Source: Panaeolus papilionaceus | Taxonomy: Eukaryota > Basidiomycota > Agaricomycetes > Agaricales | NCBI GenBank assembly: GCA_015501605.1 | Contig: JADNRZ010000021.1 | Span: forward strand, 558,001-622,000 | DNA: 64,000 nt | Direction: 5' to 3' | Shown: positions 7,562 to 16,946 of the stretch, one piece after another | How positions within the stretch are numbered: the first letter of the stretch is position 1 | Layout of the letters: each line of letters starts with the position of its first letter | Program-made: the position numbers and the translations under genes | Notes under the pieces: model-generated | Databases searched by the model: none | Seen by the model: the letters and a program-made list of their open reading frames with translations, nothing else | Told to the model about the DNA's origin: nothing

Positions 7562-10500
7562 TAGAGAGGCAGGGAGAGGTCGCATTGGCAGTTGAGTGGG
7601 ATGGAGAGGGATTGCAATTGCTTGGGTATCGATTACCTGATGCTGGAATGAATTGTTTCAATAAGAAAGACAAGCGCGACGCTTACCTGGAGCTTGTAGC
7701 AATGATGCAGGTCATGGATAACACAGCCCAGAAGCGACTTGATGCTTACCTTAACCAGAAATATGAAGGATTGAACCAACCTTCAGAAAAGGAGGCAAAG
7801 CGAAGTGTAATGGGGAAGTATGTGGTAGGGAGGCAACCTGTGAGAAGTCAATTTGGGAAGTATAAACCCGTAGCACTGAAGGTTCGACCTCAATTCCGTG
7901 ACTTACCTCCGGAATTTAGAATTATTCGAGACATTAGAGGCGACCCGTTAGCCGAAATGCCACCGTTGAGTAAAACTCCGGGGGATTTTAAACCAACTGG
8001 TCGCTATACACAGGAGAGAATGGAAGAGATGGATAAGGCACACAAGGGAGACTTCCTGTGGCCTGAAGAACGAAAATTGCTACATGAGTTCATGATGAAG
8101 AATAGCGAAGCGTTTGCTTGGGAGGATAGCGAACGAGGACATTTTAGGGAGGACTTCTTCCCACCTGTGAAAGCACCAGTAGTTGAACATAAGCCCTGGG
8201 TGATGAAGAACATACCCATCCCGCCAGGGTTGTATCGAGAAATCTGTGATATTATTATGACAAAAATAAAAGCCGGAGTTTACGAACCAACCAACTCATC
8301 CTATCGAAGTCGTTGGTTTGTGGTGTTAAAGAAAAATGGAAAGCATCGAATAGTGCATAGTCTCGAACCTCTAAATAAGGTTACGATTGCACATTCAGGC
8401 TTACCACCAGCAACCGAGACACTTGCAGAGAACTTCGCAGGAAGAGCATGTGGCGGAATTTTAGACTTGTATGTGGGATATGATGAGCGCAAGTTGGATG
8501 AATCGTCGCGAGACTTGACAGCGTTCCAGACACCATTCGGAGCGCTAAGATTAACCACGCTACCAATGGGATGGACAAACTCAGTCCCGATCTTTCATGA
8601 CGATGTGACTTATATCCTACAGGACGAAATTCCAGATTACACAATTCCATATATTGATGATGTCCCTATTCGAGGACCTAAAACTAGATATGAACTACCA
8701 GATGGAGGGTATGAGACGCTTCCTGAGAATCCAGGAATACGAAGATTTGTGTGGGAACATTTCCAGAATGTAGCGAGGATAGTACAGAGGATGAAGTACT
8801 GTGGAGGGACGTTCTCAGGTCACAAGTCAATCCTCTGTGCAGAAGAAATTACGGTAGTAGGACATTTGTGCACTTATGAGGGACGCAAAGCGTCGCCTGA
8901 TGCCCTATGGTCTCTCAAAAATTGGAAACCATGTGAAAGCGTAACAGACTTAAGGTCATTTATGGGTACGATGGTCGCGCTACGGCCATACATCCCTAAT
9001 TATGGGGCTAAAATTGAAGTGTTGCAACGCTTATTAAAAGCGAACACACCTTGGCAGTGGGGAGAGGATGAGCAGAAGTGTATGGATGATATTAAGGCTG
9101 CTCTGGACCATACTGTATGCCTAAGACCTATAGATTATGAGGCAGATGGCGCAGTGGTACTAGCAGTTGACACATCTTACATAGCAGTTGGGTATTATAT
9201 CTACCAAGAAGACCCAACCGCACCAAATGGAAAGAGATATGCCCGTTTTGGTTCCATACCTTTGGAAGAACGCGAAACACGATTCTCGCAGCCAAAGCGG
9301 GAGCTATTTGGACTTATGACAGCGTTGAACGCTTGTGAACATTGGTTGAAGGGATGCCGGAAGTTAATTGTTGAGACTGATGCTTCTTACATCTTTGGAA
9401 TGCTTAAGAATGCGGGACTTGGTCCAAATGCGACAATAAACAGATGGATTGATACCATTTTAATGTTTCAATTTGAATTAAGACATGTAAAAGGGAAAAC
9501 CTTCGCCGCAGATGGACTGTCGCGACGAAGCCCAAGTGATGAAGATCCTGTAGAGCGAGTAAGAAGGGAGGACGAGGCAGATGAAGAGCCATTAGGCCCA
9601 CCTGTACTCACCAAGAAGTTCGAAACGGATCCAGATCCACTGGATTTCGAAGATTTCAAGATAAATATTGATACAAGGGGTGGATACCTTGTAGCGAAAG
9701 CTGGGGAAGGGTGTGCAAGGAGTGTTGAAGAATTTAAAGAGGATTTGAGTCGTGCAAAGCGACAGGCTGAGGAGGAGTTGGTGCTGTGGCAAGCAGCAGC
9801 AAAGAAGGAGCACCGAAAGGTCAAGAAAACCATTCGAGAGCGAGTATTAGTGTTATCCAACTCGATTAAAAGTATCGAGATGGACGTCTCGAAAGCAAAT
9901 GAAGTGACTTACCCAGAGGAACATCGCACTGTAACAGCGCGACTGCAAGATGATAAGCTACCAAAGATAAAAACATGGTTAGCAAATCCAACACCAGAGA
10001 TTGAAGGATTGTCATATAAAGAGACACTTAACTTCAAGCGCTCTGCAGGAGCGTTCTTCTTGGATAATGACAGCAGATTGTATCGACGATCTGTAGATGA
10101 TAAACACAAGTTAGTGGTTGAAAAGTCAAAGAGGATGTGGGTACTTAGTAGCGCACACGACGCACTAGGACATAGAGGCTTTTACGCGACGAAAACATTG
10201 ATCGGAGAGCGATTTTGGTGGCCTGAGTTTGAGCGCGATGTGAGCTGGTATGTGAAAAGCTGTCACATATGTCAAGAGCGACAGAAAGAAATGATAGCTA
10301 TTCCACCTACCTTAACTCATACGCCGTCGCTCTTCCAGAGGGTGCACATAGACACAATGCACATGTCACCACTATCCAATGGTTGCAAGTACATTGTACA
10401 TGCCAGAGACTCATTGTCTTCATGGCCAGAAGCGAGAGCACTGAGGCGCGAGACCGCTAAGTCAATCGCTAACTTTATCTTTGAAGACTTACTGTGTCGT

Positions 10501-11364
10501 TGGGGTTCTATTAGAGAGATAGTGACAGACAATGGAACACCATTCAGAGCTGCGCTGGCATGGTTAGCGCAGAAATACGGGATCAAATACATTCGAATCT
10601 CACCTTATAACTCGAAAGCGAATGGCAAGATCGAACGCCCACATTGGGACATTCGACAAATGCTCTATAAAGCGACAGGGGGTGATGTTTCGAAATGGTA
10701 CTGGTTCCTCAATCATGTGCTGTGGTCGGACAGAGTGACAGTTAAGAAGGGCACTGGATGCTCACCTTACTTTTTGGTAACTGGAGCGCACCCAGTGTTA
10801 CCGTTAGACCTTGTTGAGGCAACCTGGTTAGTGAAGCTGCCAGACCGAACCTTGACAACAGCGGAATTGGTTGGATATCGAGCGCGTGCACTTGCGAAAC
10901 ACAAAGCGCATGTGGATGAAATGATAGCGCGTGTGGATGAGCGCAAGCATAGAGAGCTGGAGGAGTATGAAGCTAAAAATAAGCACAGAATTAAAAATTA
11001 TAAGTTTAAGAAAGGAGACTTGGTGATGGTTCGAGATACGAGTATCGAGGGATCTCTGGACAGAAAAATGAAAGGGAGATACCTTGGACCGATGGTTGTA
11101 TTGGCAAGGCTCGAGGGGGGAGCTTACATTGTTGCAGAACTGGATGGCTCAGTCTGGCAGAATCGCGTGGCTGCATTTAGGGTTGTACCTTATGTAGCGC
11201 GACGAAAAATAGACTTACCTCCAGACTTAGAAGAATTCATGGATATCAGTTTGGAAGAATTAAAGAAATTGACTAAGTTATATGATGTCGAGAGAGACCC
11301 TAACGAAGATTTTATCTTTGGAGCTACGAAGTATGAAAGAAAAATGATTAAAGGGCGTCAATAA
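7534..11364 (+). CDS. Pol: reverse transcriptase, RNase H, integrase
   Basis: This polyprotein copies element RNA into DNA and integrates it. The frame opens at 7534; residues here are counted from 7585 because no ATG lies near the start. The RT has LPMGWTNS and the catalytic YIDD (Y356). RNase H shows AVDTSYIAVG, KRELFGL, VETDASY and FAADGLSR, so its D-E-D-D set is present. The integrase has the H..H..CxxC finger (KSCHICQERQ), then D923, D982 and E1017 in DTMH, VTDNGTPF and NGKIERPH, and a GPY/F-like module (GRYLGPMVVLAR). No chromodomain is visible. It is -1 to the protease frame with a 28-nt overlap, but I see no good slippery heptamer there. Its last 17 bases overlap the end of the convergent antisense gene. 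Confidence 0.95.
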   Translation, partial: FFSEDLNELIERQGEVALAVEWDGEGLQLLGYRLPDAGMNCFNKKDKRDAYLELVAMMQVMDNTAQKRLDAYLNQKYEGLNQPSEKEAKRSVMGKYVVGRQPVRSQFGKYKPVALKVRPQFRDLPPEFRIIRDIRGDPLAEMPPLSKTPGDFKPTGRYTQERMEEMDKAHKGDFLWPEERKLLHEFMMKNSEAFAWEDSERGHFREDFFPPVKAPVVEHKPWVMKNIPIPPGLYREICDIIMTKIKAGVYEPTNSSYRSRWFVVLKKNGKHRIVHSLEPLNKVTIAHSGLPPATETLAENFAGRACGGILDLYVGYDERKLDESSRDLTAFQTPFGALRLTTLPMGWTNSVPIFHDDVTYILQDEIPDYTIPYIDDVPIRGPKTRYELPDGGYETLPENPGIRRFVWEHFQNVARIVQRMKYCGGTFSGHKSILCAEEITVVGHLCTYEGRKASPDALWSLKNWKPCESVTDLRSFMGTMVALRPYIPNYGAKIEVLQRLLKANTPWQWGEDEQKCMDDIKAALDHTVCLRPIDYEADGAVVLAVDTSYIAVGYYIYQEDPTAPNGKRYARFGSIPLEERETRFSQPKRELFGLMTALNACEHWLKGCRKLIVETDASYIFGMLKNAGLGPNATINRWIDTILMFQFELRHVKGKTFAADGLSRRSPSDEDPVERVRREDEADEEPLGPPVLTKKFETDPDPLDFEDFKINIDTRGGYLVAKAGEGCARSVEEFKEDLSRAKRQAEEELVLWQAAAKKEHRKVKKTIRERVLVLSNSIKSIEMDVSKANEVTYPEEHRTVTARLQDDKLPKIKTWLANPTPEIEGLSYKETLNFKRSAGAFFLDNDSRLYRRSVDDKHKLVVEKSKRMWVLSSAHDALGHRGFYATKTLIGERFWWPEFERDVSWYVKSCHICQERQKEMIAIPPTLTHTPSLFQRVHIDTMHMSPLSNGCKYIVHARDSLSSWPEARALRRETAKSIANFIFEDLLCRWGSIREIVTDNGTPFRAALAWLAQKYGIKYIRISPYNSKANGKIERPHWDIRQMLYKATGGDVSKWYWFLNHVLWSDRVTVKKGTGCSPYFLVTGAHPVLPLDLVEATWLVKLPDRTLTTAELVGYRARALAKHKAHVDEMIARVDERKHRELEEYEAKNKHRIKNYKFKKGDLVMVRDTSIEGSLDRKMKGRYLGPMVVLARLEGGAYIVAELDGSVWQNRVAAFRVVPYVARRKIDLPPDLEEFMDISLEELKKLTKLYDVERDPNEDFIFGATKYERKMIKGRQ

Positions 11365-12596
11365 GCGCACGAAGATGATCACGAGTGCGAGTCAAGACTT
11401 CAATGCGGACATCGAAGTATTTGATCTCAGCCTCAAGATCAGCGACGGCGTTACGAGCACCCAGAGAAGAGGAATCGTCGAGACGAGTCCTCTTGCCAAG
11501 CGACGAAGAACGGAATGAGGGAAGTGATTTGAACTTGAGAAAAGAGGGAGATGTTAAGTCCAAGCCAGGAACCTCGGTATACGAAAGGAAACATACCTCC
11601 GGTTTGGCCGGGCCAGATGAAGCGACAGATTTGGTCTGGACATTCAAACGAGTTAGTCTGGATTAAGTGGAAATAAATACTAGACTTACCAAAGAGCTGC
11701 GAGACGAACCAGAAAGGACAACAGAGCCAGGGTTACTGCTGGAGCGATGACCTTTGGAGCCAGAGGATGAAGCAGATGCAGTGGGAGCGGAATCGTTCGA
11801 AGGAGTGGTGGACTCAGTTGCTCCACTGGCATCTGACATGACAACGTCGTTGTCCTGAGTAATAGTAACCTGGGGGTCCTTAGGCGTAACGGAAATGGTG
11901 GAGACAGTCTTAGGGATGTTGATATCAACATCAGAGTCGTCTGCACCCTCTGGAACGTATTTCGGGGTCTTGGTACGAGAGCCCTTGGTGCGACGAGTAG
12001 CCTAGAAGACAATAAACAATATTAGAATGCAATTGTGACAGGAAGGAGAACTATGCTTACATTGTGACGGTCAGCCGCAGGCTCGGTTGGAATTGAGACA
12101 TTAGCATCAGTGGCAGGATTGGAAGCGGGAGAGGAAGAAGTGTTGGAATTGGAAGTGGTGGAAGAATCGGTGGCCTTAGCGGCCTCGCGCTGAAGGTGAA
12201 TCGCCTTGGTGAACTCGGTGATGGCATGATAAACCTTGGGGAACTTGAAATCGGTGCCTTGATGGTGTGGCCCATGATTAAATTCGGACTCCAGGTCGTA
12301 GTAGAGATCGCGGATAGCAAAGATTGCGTCCACTTTCTCCTTATCGGACCAGAGCGAATCAACGTAGGGACGCCAGAGCAACTGAACGATAAAATAGCCA
12401 TCAGAAATTAATAGAGACAAAAATAAAGAAAGGAGAAACTCACTGCTAACTCAGCGGCAGAGTTCAGCCAGACCAGGCGCATGGAAAAGGCGGTGGTAGG
12501 AAGTTTACCACTCTTCCGATCAACATATGCCTTGGACATAAAGACCTTGACATCAGCGACAGTAGGGAGGTCAGTAGGAAGAGATGAAGAGGACAT
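11348..12596 (-). CDS. Antisense accessory gene 2 of the Gypsy element (four exons, unknown function)
   Basis: This spliced gene runs against the retrotransposon between pol and the 3' LTR. Exons: 12596-12444, 12381-12061, 12001-11690 and 11635-11348. The introns (62, 59 and 54 nt) are GT-AG and all phase 0, giving one frame of 357 aa. An in-frame 63-nt GTATGT...AAG stretch within the last exon might be optionally removed. The first 125 residues are Trp/Tyr-rich and helical (LVWLNSAAEL, LWRPYVDSLWSDKEK). A long Ser/Thr/Asn-rich section follows, and the C-terminus (ADLEAEIKYFDVRIEVL) looks like a short coiled coil. I do not recognise the family. A TATAAATA box lies 77 nt before the start. Its introns can survive retrotransposition because the element's own RNA carries them in reverse. 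Confidence 0.75.
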
Positions 12597-12672
12597 AGTG
12601 AAATGAGCTTCGAAATATCAATGGAACTGGACAATGCGAGATGATGAGGCGTCGTGAGGGTGTAAGCAGGGG

Positions 12673-12680
12673 TATTTATA
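12673..12680 (-). promoter_or_regulatory. TATA box of antisense gene 2
   Basis: TATAAATA on the minus strand, 77 nt upstream of the ATG at 12596, at the normal distance for a fungal promoter. It lies in the short gap between the two antisense genes, so gene 2 probably has its own promoter. Confidence 0.6.
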
Positions 12681-12823
12681 CCTCACAGAGATGATTTCGA
12701 ACGAAATAACTTGTACTATTGGAGCTACGCTAGGGTACACGTCATCCTAGGGACTAAGACGAAGTAGCTACATGAAATAAAACAAGGAAATTGGTCCGAA
12801 AATTGAGAGGTGAAGTCATAGGG

Positions 12824-13916
12824 TCAGTCGGCACCGGAGACAAGGGGTTGCTGACGTTCGAAACGAGCACAAGCTCGCCCTTGAGCTCGATCGCGATGAC
12901 GAGTTGAGGGAGCGGTTTGGTTTGTTGGGAGTGCAGTGGTGGTGTTGGATCGCTCCGCTTCGTTGGACAGTTCGTACCAGGATGTGAGCGGCTGAAGGAA
13001 GCGATAACTAAGTGAATAAGAGAGAAATAGGAAGATAAAGACAACAGTAAAACTTACCAATGACGCATCGCCTTGAGGAACCGGCGCGTTCAGAGCGTTG
13101 CTGAGGTTTGGTTTGGGCCTGTTAGAGGGAAACATAGCGATCCTGGATAAAATGGAAGCTTGAACAGCTTCGAAATCGCGATCCAAAGGAAGGTGGTTGG
13201 ATTTAAACCAGCCTCGAAGCTTTGAAAGACCCGTAGCGACGAACTTCCAGTCAGCAGGGTGGGAGCGGCGATTGTGGGGTGCTTCGAGCTCGTGTTGCTA
13301 GAAAGAAAGTGTTTAAGAAAGACAATGTAAAACAAGGAGGAAAGCCATACCAGGGCAGGAGTAAGGACGCGTACGAAGTCCTGAACCAGATTAGGAGACC
13401 AAAGCGTGGTGAGCCGAAGGAAATTGGCATCAGCCAACCAGTAGAACGGAGGAGTATGAGCAGGAGCGCTTCGAGTGGCGAGAGATTCATCTCCTCCAAG
13501 CCAACGACAGACTTGGAGGGACGATTCGGTCATCTCGAGACGAAACTGACCCACACCTTTGGGACAATTAGGGAGGCAGAGTAACTCGAGAGAATGCATG
13601 ACAGTGGGAGGTGGAAGCTGAGGGAATAAAAGATGAAGTCGATCGAGGAGCGCGTAAATGACCTTAGCGCGACCGGCGACAGCATCTGAGACGATATTGG
13701 GGTCATTGCGAGAAAGCTGAAACAAAAATGATGAAGCCAAGAGACATACAACAGTAGGGGAGAGAGACTTACCAGCTGGTGAGCGCTCATGCTCAGCAAG
13801 TGCTGGACACGAGACGCCTCAATAACGCTCCCTATCTTGCGGAACGAAATAAGCTGCCAGGCAGTGAGCAAGTTGACATCGAGCGGTTCGAAAATAGAAG
13901 CAGGAGGAGAAGACAT
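12824..13916 (-). CDS. Antisense accessory gene 1 of the Gypsy element (four exons, unknown function)
   Basis: Exons: 13916-13773, 13716-13351, 13297-13058 and 12991-12824. The introns (56, 53 and 66 nt) are GT-AG and all phase 0. They join into one 305-aa frame with no stop. An in-frame ATG at 13955 was not chosen, because a CTATAAAG box sits only a few bases before it; transcription starting about 30 bases from that box would begin after 13955. Visible features are a helical, Leu-rich middle (VIYALLDRLHLLFPQLPPP), several Trp residues and a basic, polar C-terminus. No signal peptide, membrane segment or catalytic motif is seen, so an envelope protein is unlikely. I do not recognise the family. 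It lies in tandem with antisense gene 2. Confidence 0.75.
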
Positions 13917-13958
13917 CGTACAGTTTGGTTTGCAATGGGGAGGGCGGATGCGCATGCC

Positions 13959-13966
13959 CTTTATAG
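13959..13966 (-). promoter_or_regulatory. TATA box of antisense gene 1
   Basis: CTATAAAG on the minus strand, 43-50 nt before the preferred ATG at 13916 and about 150 bp inside the 3' LTR boundary. It decides the start choice for antisense gene 1. Confidence 0.5.
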
Positions 13967-14071
13967 TAATGACGCGCGCAGACCGAACGCTATGGAATGC
14001 GCTGGAAAGCGAGACTTAGGGTTGCGCATATAATTCAAAATTGCAAATCGGAGCTATCATTCGCTTAAGTC

Positions 14072-14108
14072 AAGGCTGAGGACAGCCTTATTTTTGGTTG
14101 GGGGGAGA
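14072..14108 (+). promoter_or_regulatory. Stem-loop plus polypurine tract of the complete Gypsy element
   Basis: AAGGCTG (14072-14078), loop AGGA and CAGCCTT (14083-14089) form a perfect 7-bp stem. ATTTTTGGTTGGGGGGAGA follows and ends at the LTR. The layout matches 1501-1537 although the stem sequences differ, which suggests the structure itself is conserved. Confidence 0.65.
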
Positions 14109-15121
14109 TGATGACCCTTGCGGGTACCCAGGCCTGAATTCGCGCGAATTAAAAATTAAAATAAAATAGTATTATTCCAGATACGAGTCGCGACTCGTTG
14201 TCGGGTGTGAAACAAAAGTAGAATACTGAAACTAAGGTCGCGCGTCTAATAATCCGGAGGCACAGAAGCATTGGATGGGAATGTGACGGAGCAGGCGTCG
14301 CTTTCACACGCCCACCTCCGCTTCAGACTGGTGACGATGTGGACCGACACCTAGCAACGGGGAGGCGCTTGTGCATGGAGTAACACATTATTGAGAATAC
14401 TAAATAAAGAAATGACAACGCGACGAGACTTACCTGGACCGACAAGTGACATCAGCCCAGCAAGAAGCTGACTAAAAGCCCCACCCACCTTTGTAGGGGT
14501 CCAATGAAGCCGAGACGAAAGCTTACCAAGCTATGGGGAGACGCCCAATGAAATAGCGACGCCGAGAAAGAGCTGAATAAGCTTGTGTGGAGCAACTGGT
14601 AAGCGATGAAGGGACAAGAAGAAAACGAGGGAAACAGGTGGAACACGACCTACCGAGGTTAATCCGAGGATCACGAGAGAGAGGGAGCAACAAGGTATAA
14701 AAGGAGGGGAGGATTGAGGCGAGAGGGGCATCGAAGAAGCAGAAGAAGGACTAACAGAAGGTAATCAGAAGCCGTTTGCGCGTTGCAGACACGTAGGATA
14801 GAAGAAATAGAAGTTTTCGTGCGGAGTGCGCGATTGAAGTTAGTGTGATATCAGAAGTCCTAATTTGGAAGTCAGAAGCCAGAGCGCGTGCCGCGCCCTA
14901 TTAAACTCAGAAATACCAACCAGAAGTCTAGCGCGACCTTTAGCGCCTGTTTGAAATTAATTTCATATTAGTTCACTCAGTTCTATTGTAGTCCAACACT
15001 CGTTTGTATTCCATTTTCCCCACAACTAATTACAATTGTTTCTACTCTACCTGTTACTCGTGTGACTCGAACTTAGTGTTCTCGCCACACTTTTGTGGGT
15101 GGATTTAGAGCAATCGTATCA
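14109..15121 (+). repeat. 3' LTR of the complete Gypsy element
   Basis: It is 1,013 bp and reads as identical to the 5' LTR at 3717-4729, including the TATA box. CAGG at 15122 repeats the target site, and the hAT-like gene resumes right after it. Confidence 0.95.
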
Positions 15122-15183
15122 CAGGTGAGTATATCATTATCATGTCCACCATGCTGCATATTGATAATTGAGCTTTTCGGAAG

Positions 15184-15543
15184 GCATTCAATGTTGTTGA
15201 ATCGCCTGAATGGCGTGAACTGATGTTGTATGTTGGTAATCACCTGGATGACGAAGATCTTCCACATCACACCCCTTTAGAAGGTTATATGGGTGTAACT
15301 GCCCATTACATCGTAGAAAGGTTGAAATGCCTTGAGCTGCGAAGTGATCTGATTGCTTTCCGTGCGATTCACGGCTCTCATACAGGGGCAAATATTGGGA
15401 ATGAGATGCATAGCATCCTGAAGGAAATTGTAAGGGATAGGAATGCCCACATCACAAAAAGGCACTTGGGCCAAAAAGACTCCTGGAGTCTCCTGGAGAG
15501 GCCAAAGATACAAAAGATACAAAAGATACATGGACATTTATAA
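15184..15543 (+). pseudogene. hAT-like transposase, downstream part
   Basis: This continues the gene broken at 3715. From the CAGG copy, GTGAGT at 15125 to AAG at 15183 is a 59-nt intron. The next exon starts AFNVVESPEWRELM, in phase with WITADDQ upstream, and so restores the hAT motif DDQ-(A/P)F-VVE. TPLEGYMGVTAHY, AFRAIHGSHTGAN and following residues match the middle of fungal hAT proteins. About 100 residues usually found between LPHHT and GYMGVTAHY are missing, and the end degenerates, so this copy was probably already defective or non-autonomous before the retrotransposon arrived. Confidence 0.65.
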
Positions 15544-16470
15544 AAGTTTTATAGGTCGTATGTCCTGCTTTTTTACAACTTCGGAAAGTCTTTCCAGTAA
15601 CTCCCAGATGTCTTTTGAGTAACTTTGAAATCTTTTGGGAGTCTCCTGGAGTCTCTGCAGTATTTCTGAAAGACTGGTAGTTTGCATGACAATTTTCATT
15701 TTCCTTCTCAATTTCAAGTCCAACATGTAGTGTGAAAGATTAAAGGCATATATTGCAACTGATAATCTACAACATATAAAACTAGCATACAGGTAGCATA
15801 GAGTATAAAAAAGCAACAAAAAAGCGGACTAATAAAAATGAAGGAGAGAAGTCAAGGAGAATGTATATCTTGAACTAAATGGTAACATGACAGCTAAATA
15901 ATAAAAGTAGCAAAAAAGCGGACCAAAGTAGAACCATAATAGAGAGAAAAAAAGCATAGGAACATAGTAGAGGAGCTAAGGTGCAAGATGGTGATAGTGA
16001 TGACATGGCAGCAGACATAGTCAAAGGGATAATTAATGATTTAAAAAGGGAGAAAAAGCGGACTTGTGAAGGTGTTCCATAGTCACCAACCCCTACAATA
16101 AACCTAGAGACAAGTGAGAAAACAAGTAACAGGTAGGTGTTGAGAAGGGAAAAAAAGCGGACTATTAAAAGAAGAGGAAAGGAAAGGAAAAGAAGAGAAA
16201 GAAAGCAGAAGGAAATGGAGAGCATGGGTGAAAGTGATAACATGGCAGCTACAGAGGGTGTTCAGCACAGTGACAGCACAACATAATACATACCAATACC
16301 AGCCCATAAATGCTCTCTATGCACATCAACTCCTACATGAACCTTGAGAGAAGAGAAGAAAAGAGAGAGATGATGAGGGAGGGGAAGGGGGGAGAGAATG
16401 GGTGGGGGGATGGTGGTGGAAGGGAAGAAAGAAGTGGTGATGTGGCAGCCAACAGCACTGCTGACATGAG
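15544..16470. repeat. AG-rich degenerate tandem repeats with an AAAAAGCGGAC core
   Basis: AAAAAGCGGAC recurs near 15820, 15913, 16054 and 16152, at intervals of about 95-140 bp. Variants of a second motif, TGACATGGCAGC, lie between these (about 15888, 16000, 16230 and 16440). The units are purine-rich and imperfect. No coding frame is supported. GGGAGTCTCCTGGAGTCT-like motifs at about 15480 and 15640 lie at the left edge. Confidence 0.45.
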
Positions 16471-16946
16471 CTGTTTATAAGTGCTGATAAATGCTTAGAT
16501 AAATGTTTTGTCCTGTGTTTAATATTGACGATGATGTCAAATGACCCGAAAATGTTAAGAAAATGTTAAAAAGTACTCAGAGAACTATTGTTTGAAAATG
16601 AATCGTTGTTAAGTGATTGTCAAGAAAGGGAAATGTTAAATAGGTACAACATTTTTCAGTGCTGATGTAGTCGGTATCTATACAACATTTATTGTTTTTT
16701 ATCTTGTCAGATAAATTTATTGTAGTTACATCAAGAAATATAATCAGACTTTTCTGAGTTTTCCAAATATTTATTCAACAGAGAATTTTAACGTAGATCA
16801 AAGGATTTTCCGTTGCGGAAAATGTGGAGAAAAACATTAAATTTTTTGATGGGATCTACGAGGTACTCGCTCAGTGAGTCGCGCAGCATGTGCTGTGCAT
16901 GTAGGTTCTATGTCGGGGTCGTATTTGGACTGCTAAAGGTCCTTGA
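16471..16946. other. AT-rich stretch without recognised features
   Basis: I see no gene, terminal repeat or conserved motif here. It lies between the AG-rich repeats and the low-complexity pseudogene. Confidence 0.35.

Larger units (their letters stand above)
3717..15121 (+). mobile_element. Complete Ty3/Gypsy LTR retrotransposon (11,405 bp) with antisense genes
   Basis: Two 1,013-bp LTRs (3717-4729 and 14109-15121) bound the element. I found no difference between them by reading, which points to a very recent insertion. A 4-bp target duplication CAGG is present at 3713-3716 and 15122-15125. Internal order: primer-binding site, Gag, protease, RT-RNase H-integrase, two spliced genes on the opposite strand, stem-loop and polypurine tract. 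The domain order RT, RNase H, integrase is that of Ty3/Gypsy (Metaviridae). The length is well above the 5-7 kb usual for the group; long LTRs and the 2.7-kb antisense region explain it. The key catalytic residues are present and no frame is broken, so it may be able to move by itself. Confidence 0.95.

Noticed and set aside
9468..9860. 130-aa minus-strand frame antisense to pol
   Set aside because: It is a shadow of the pol frame without splice sites or a promoter, unlike the antisense genes at 11348-13916.
13935..13955. ATG at 13955 as the start of antisense gene 1
   Set aside because: The TATA box lies at 13959-13966, so the transcript should begin downstream of this ATG. The ATG at 13916 fits better.
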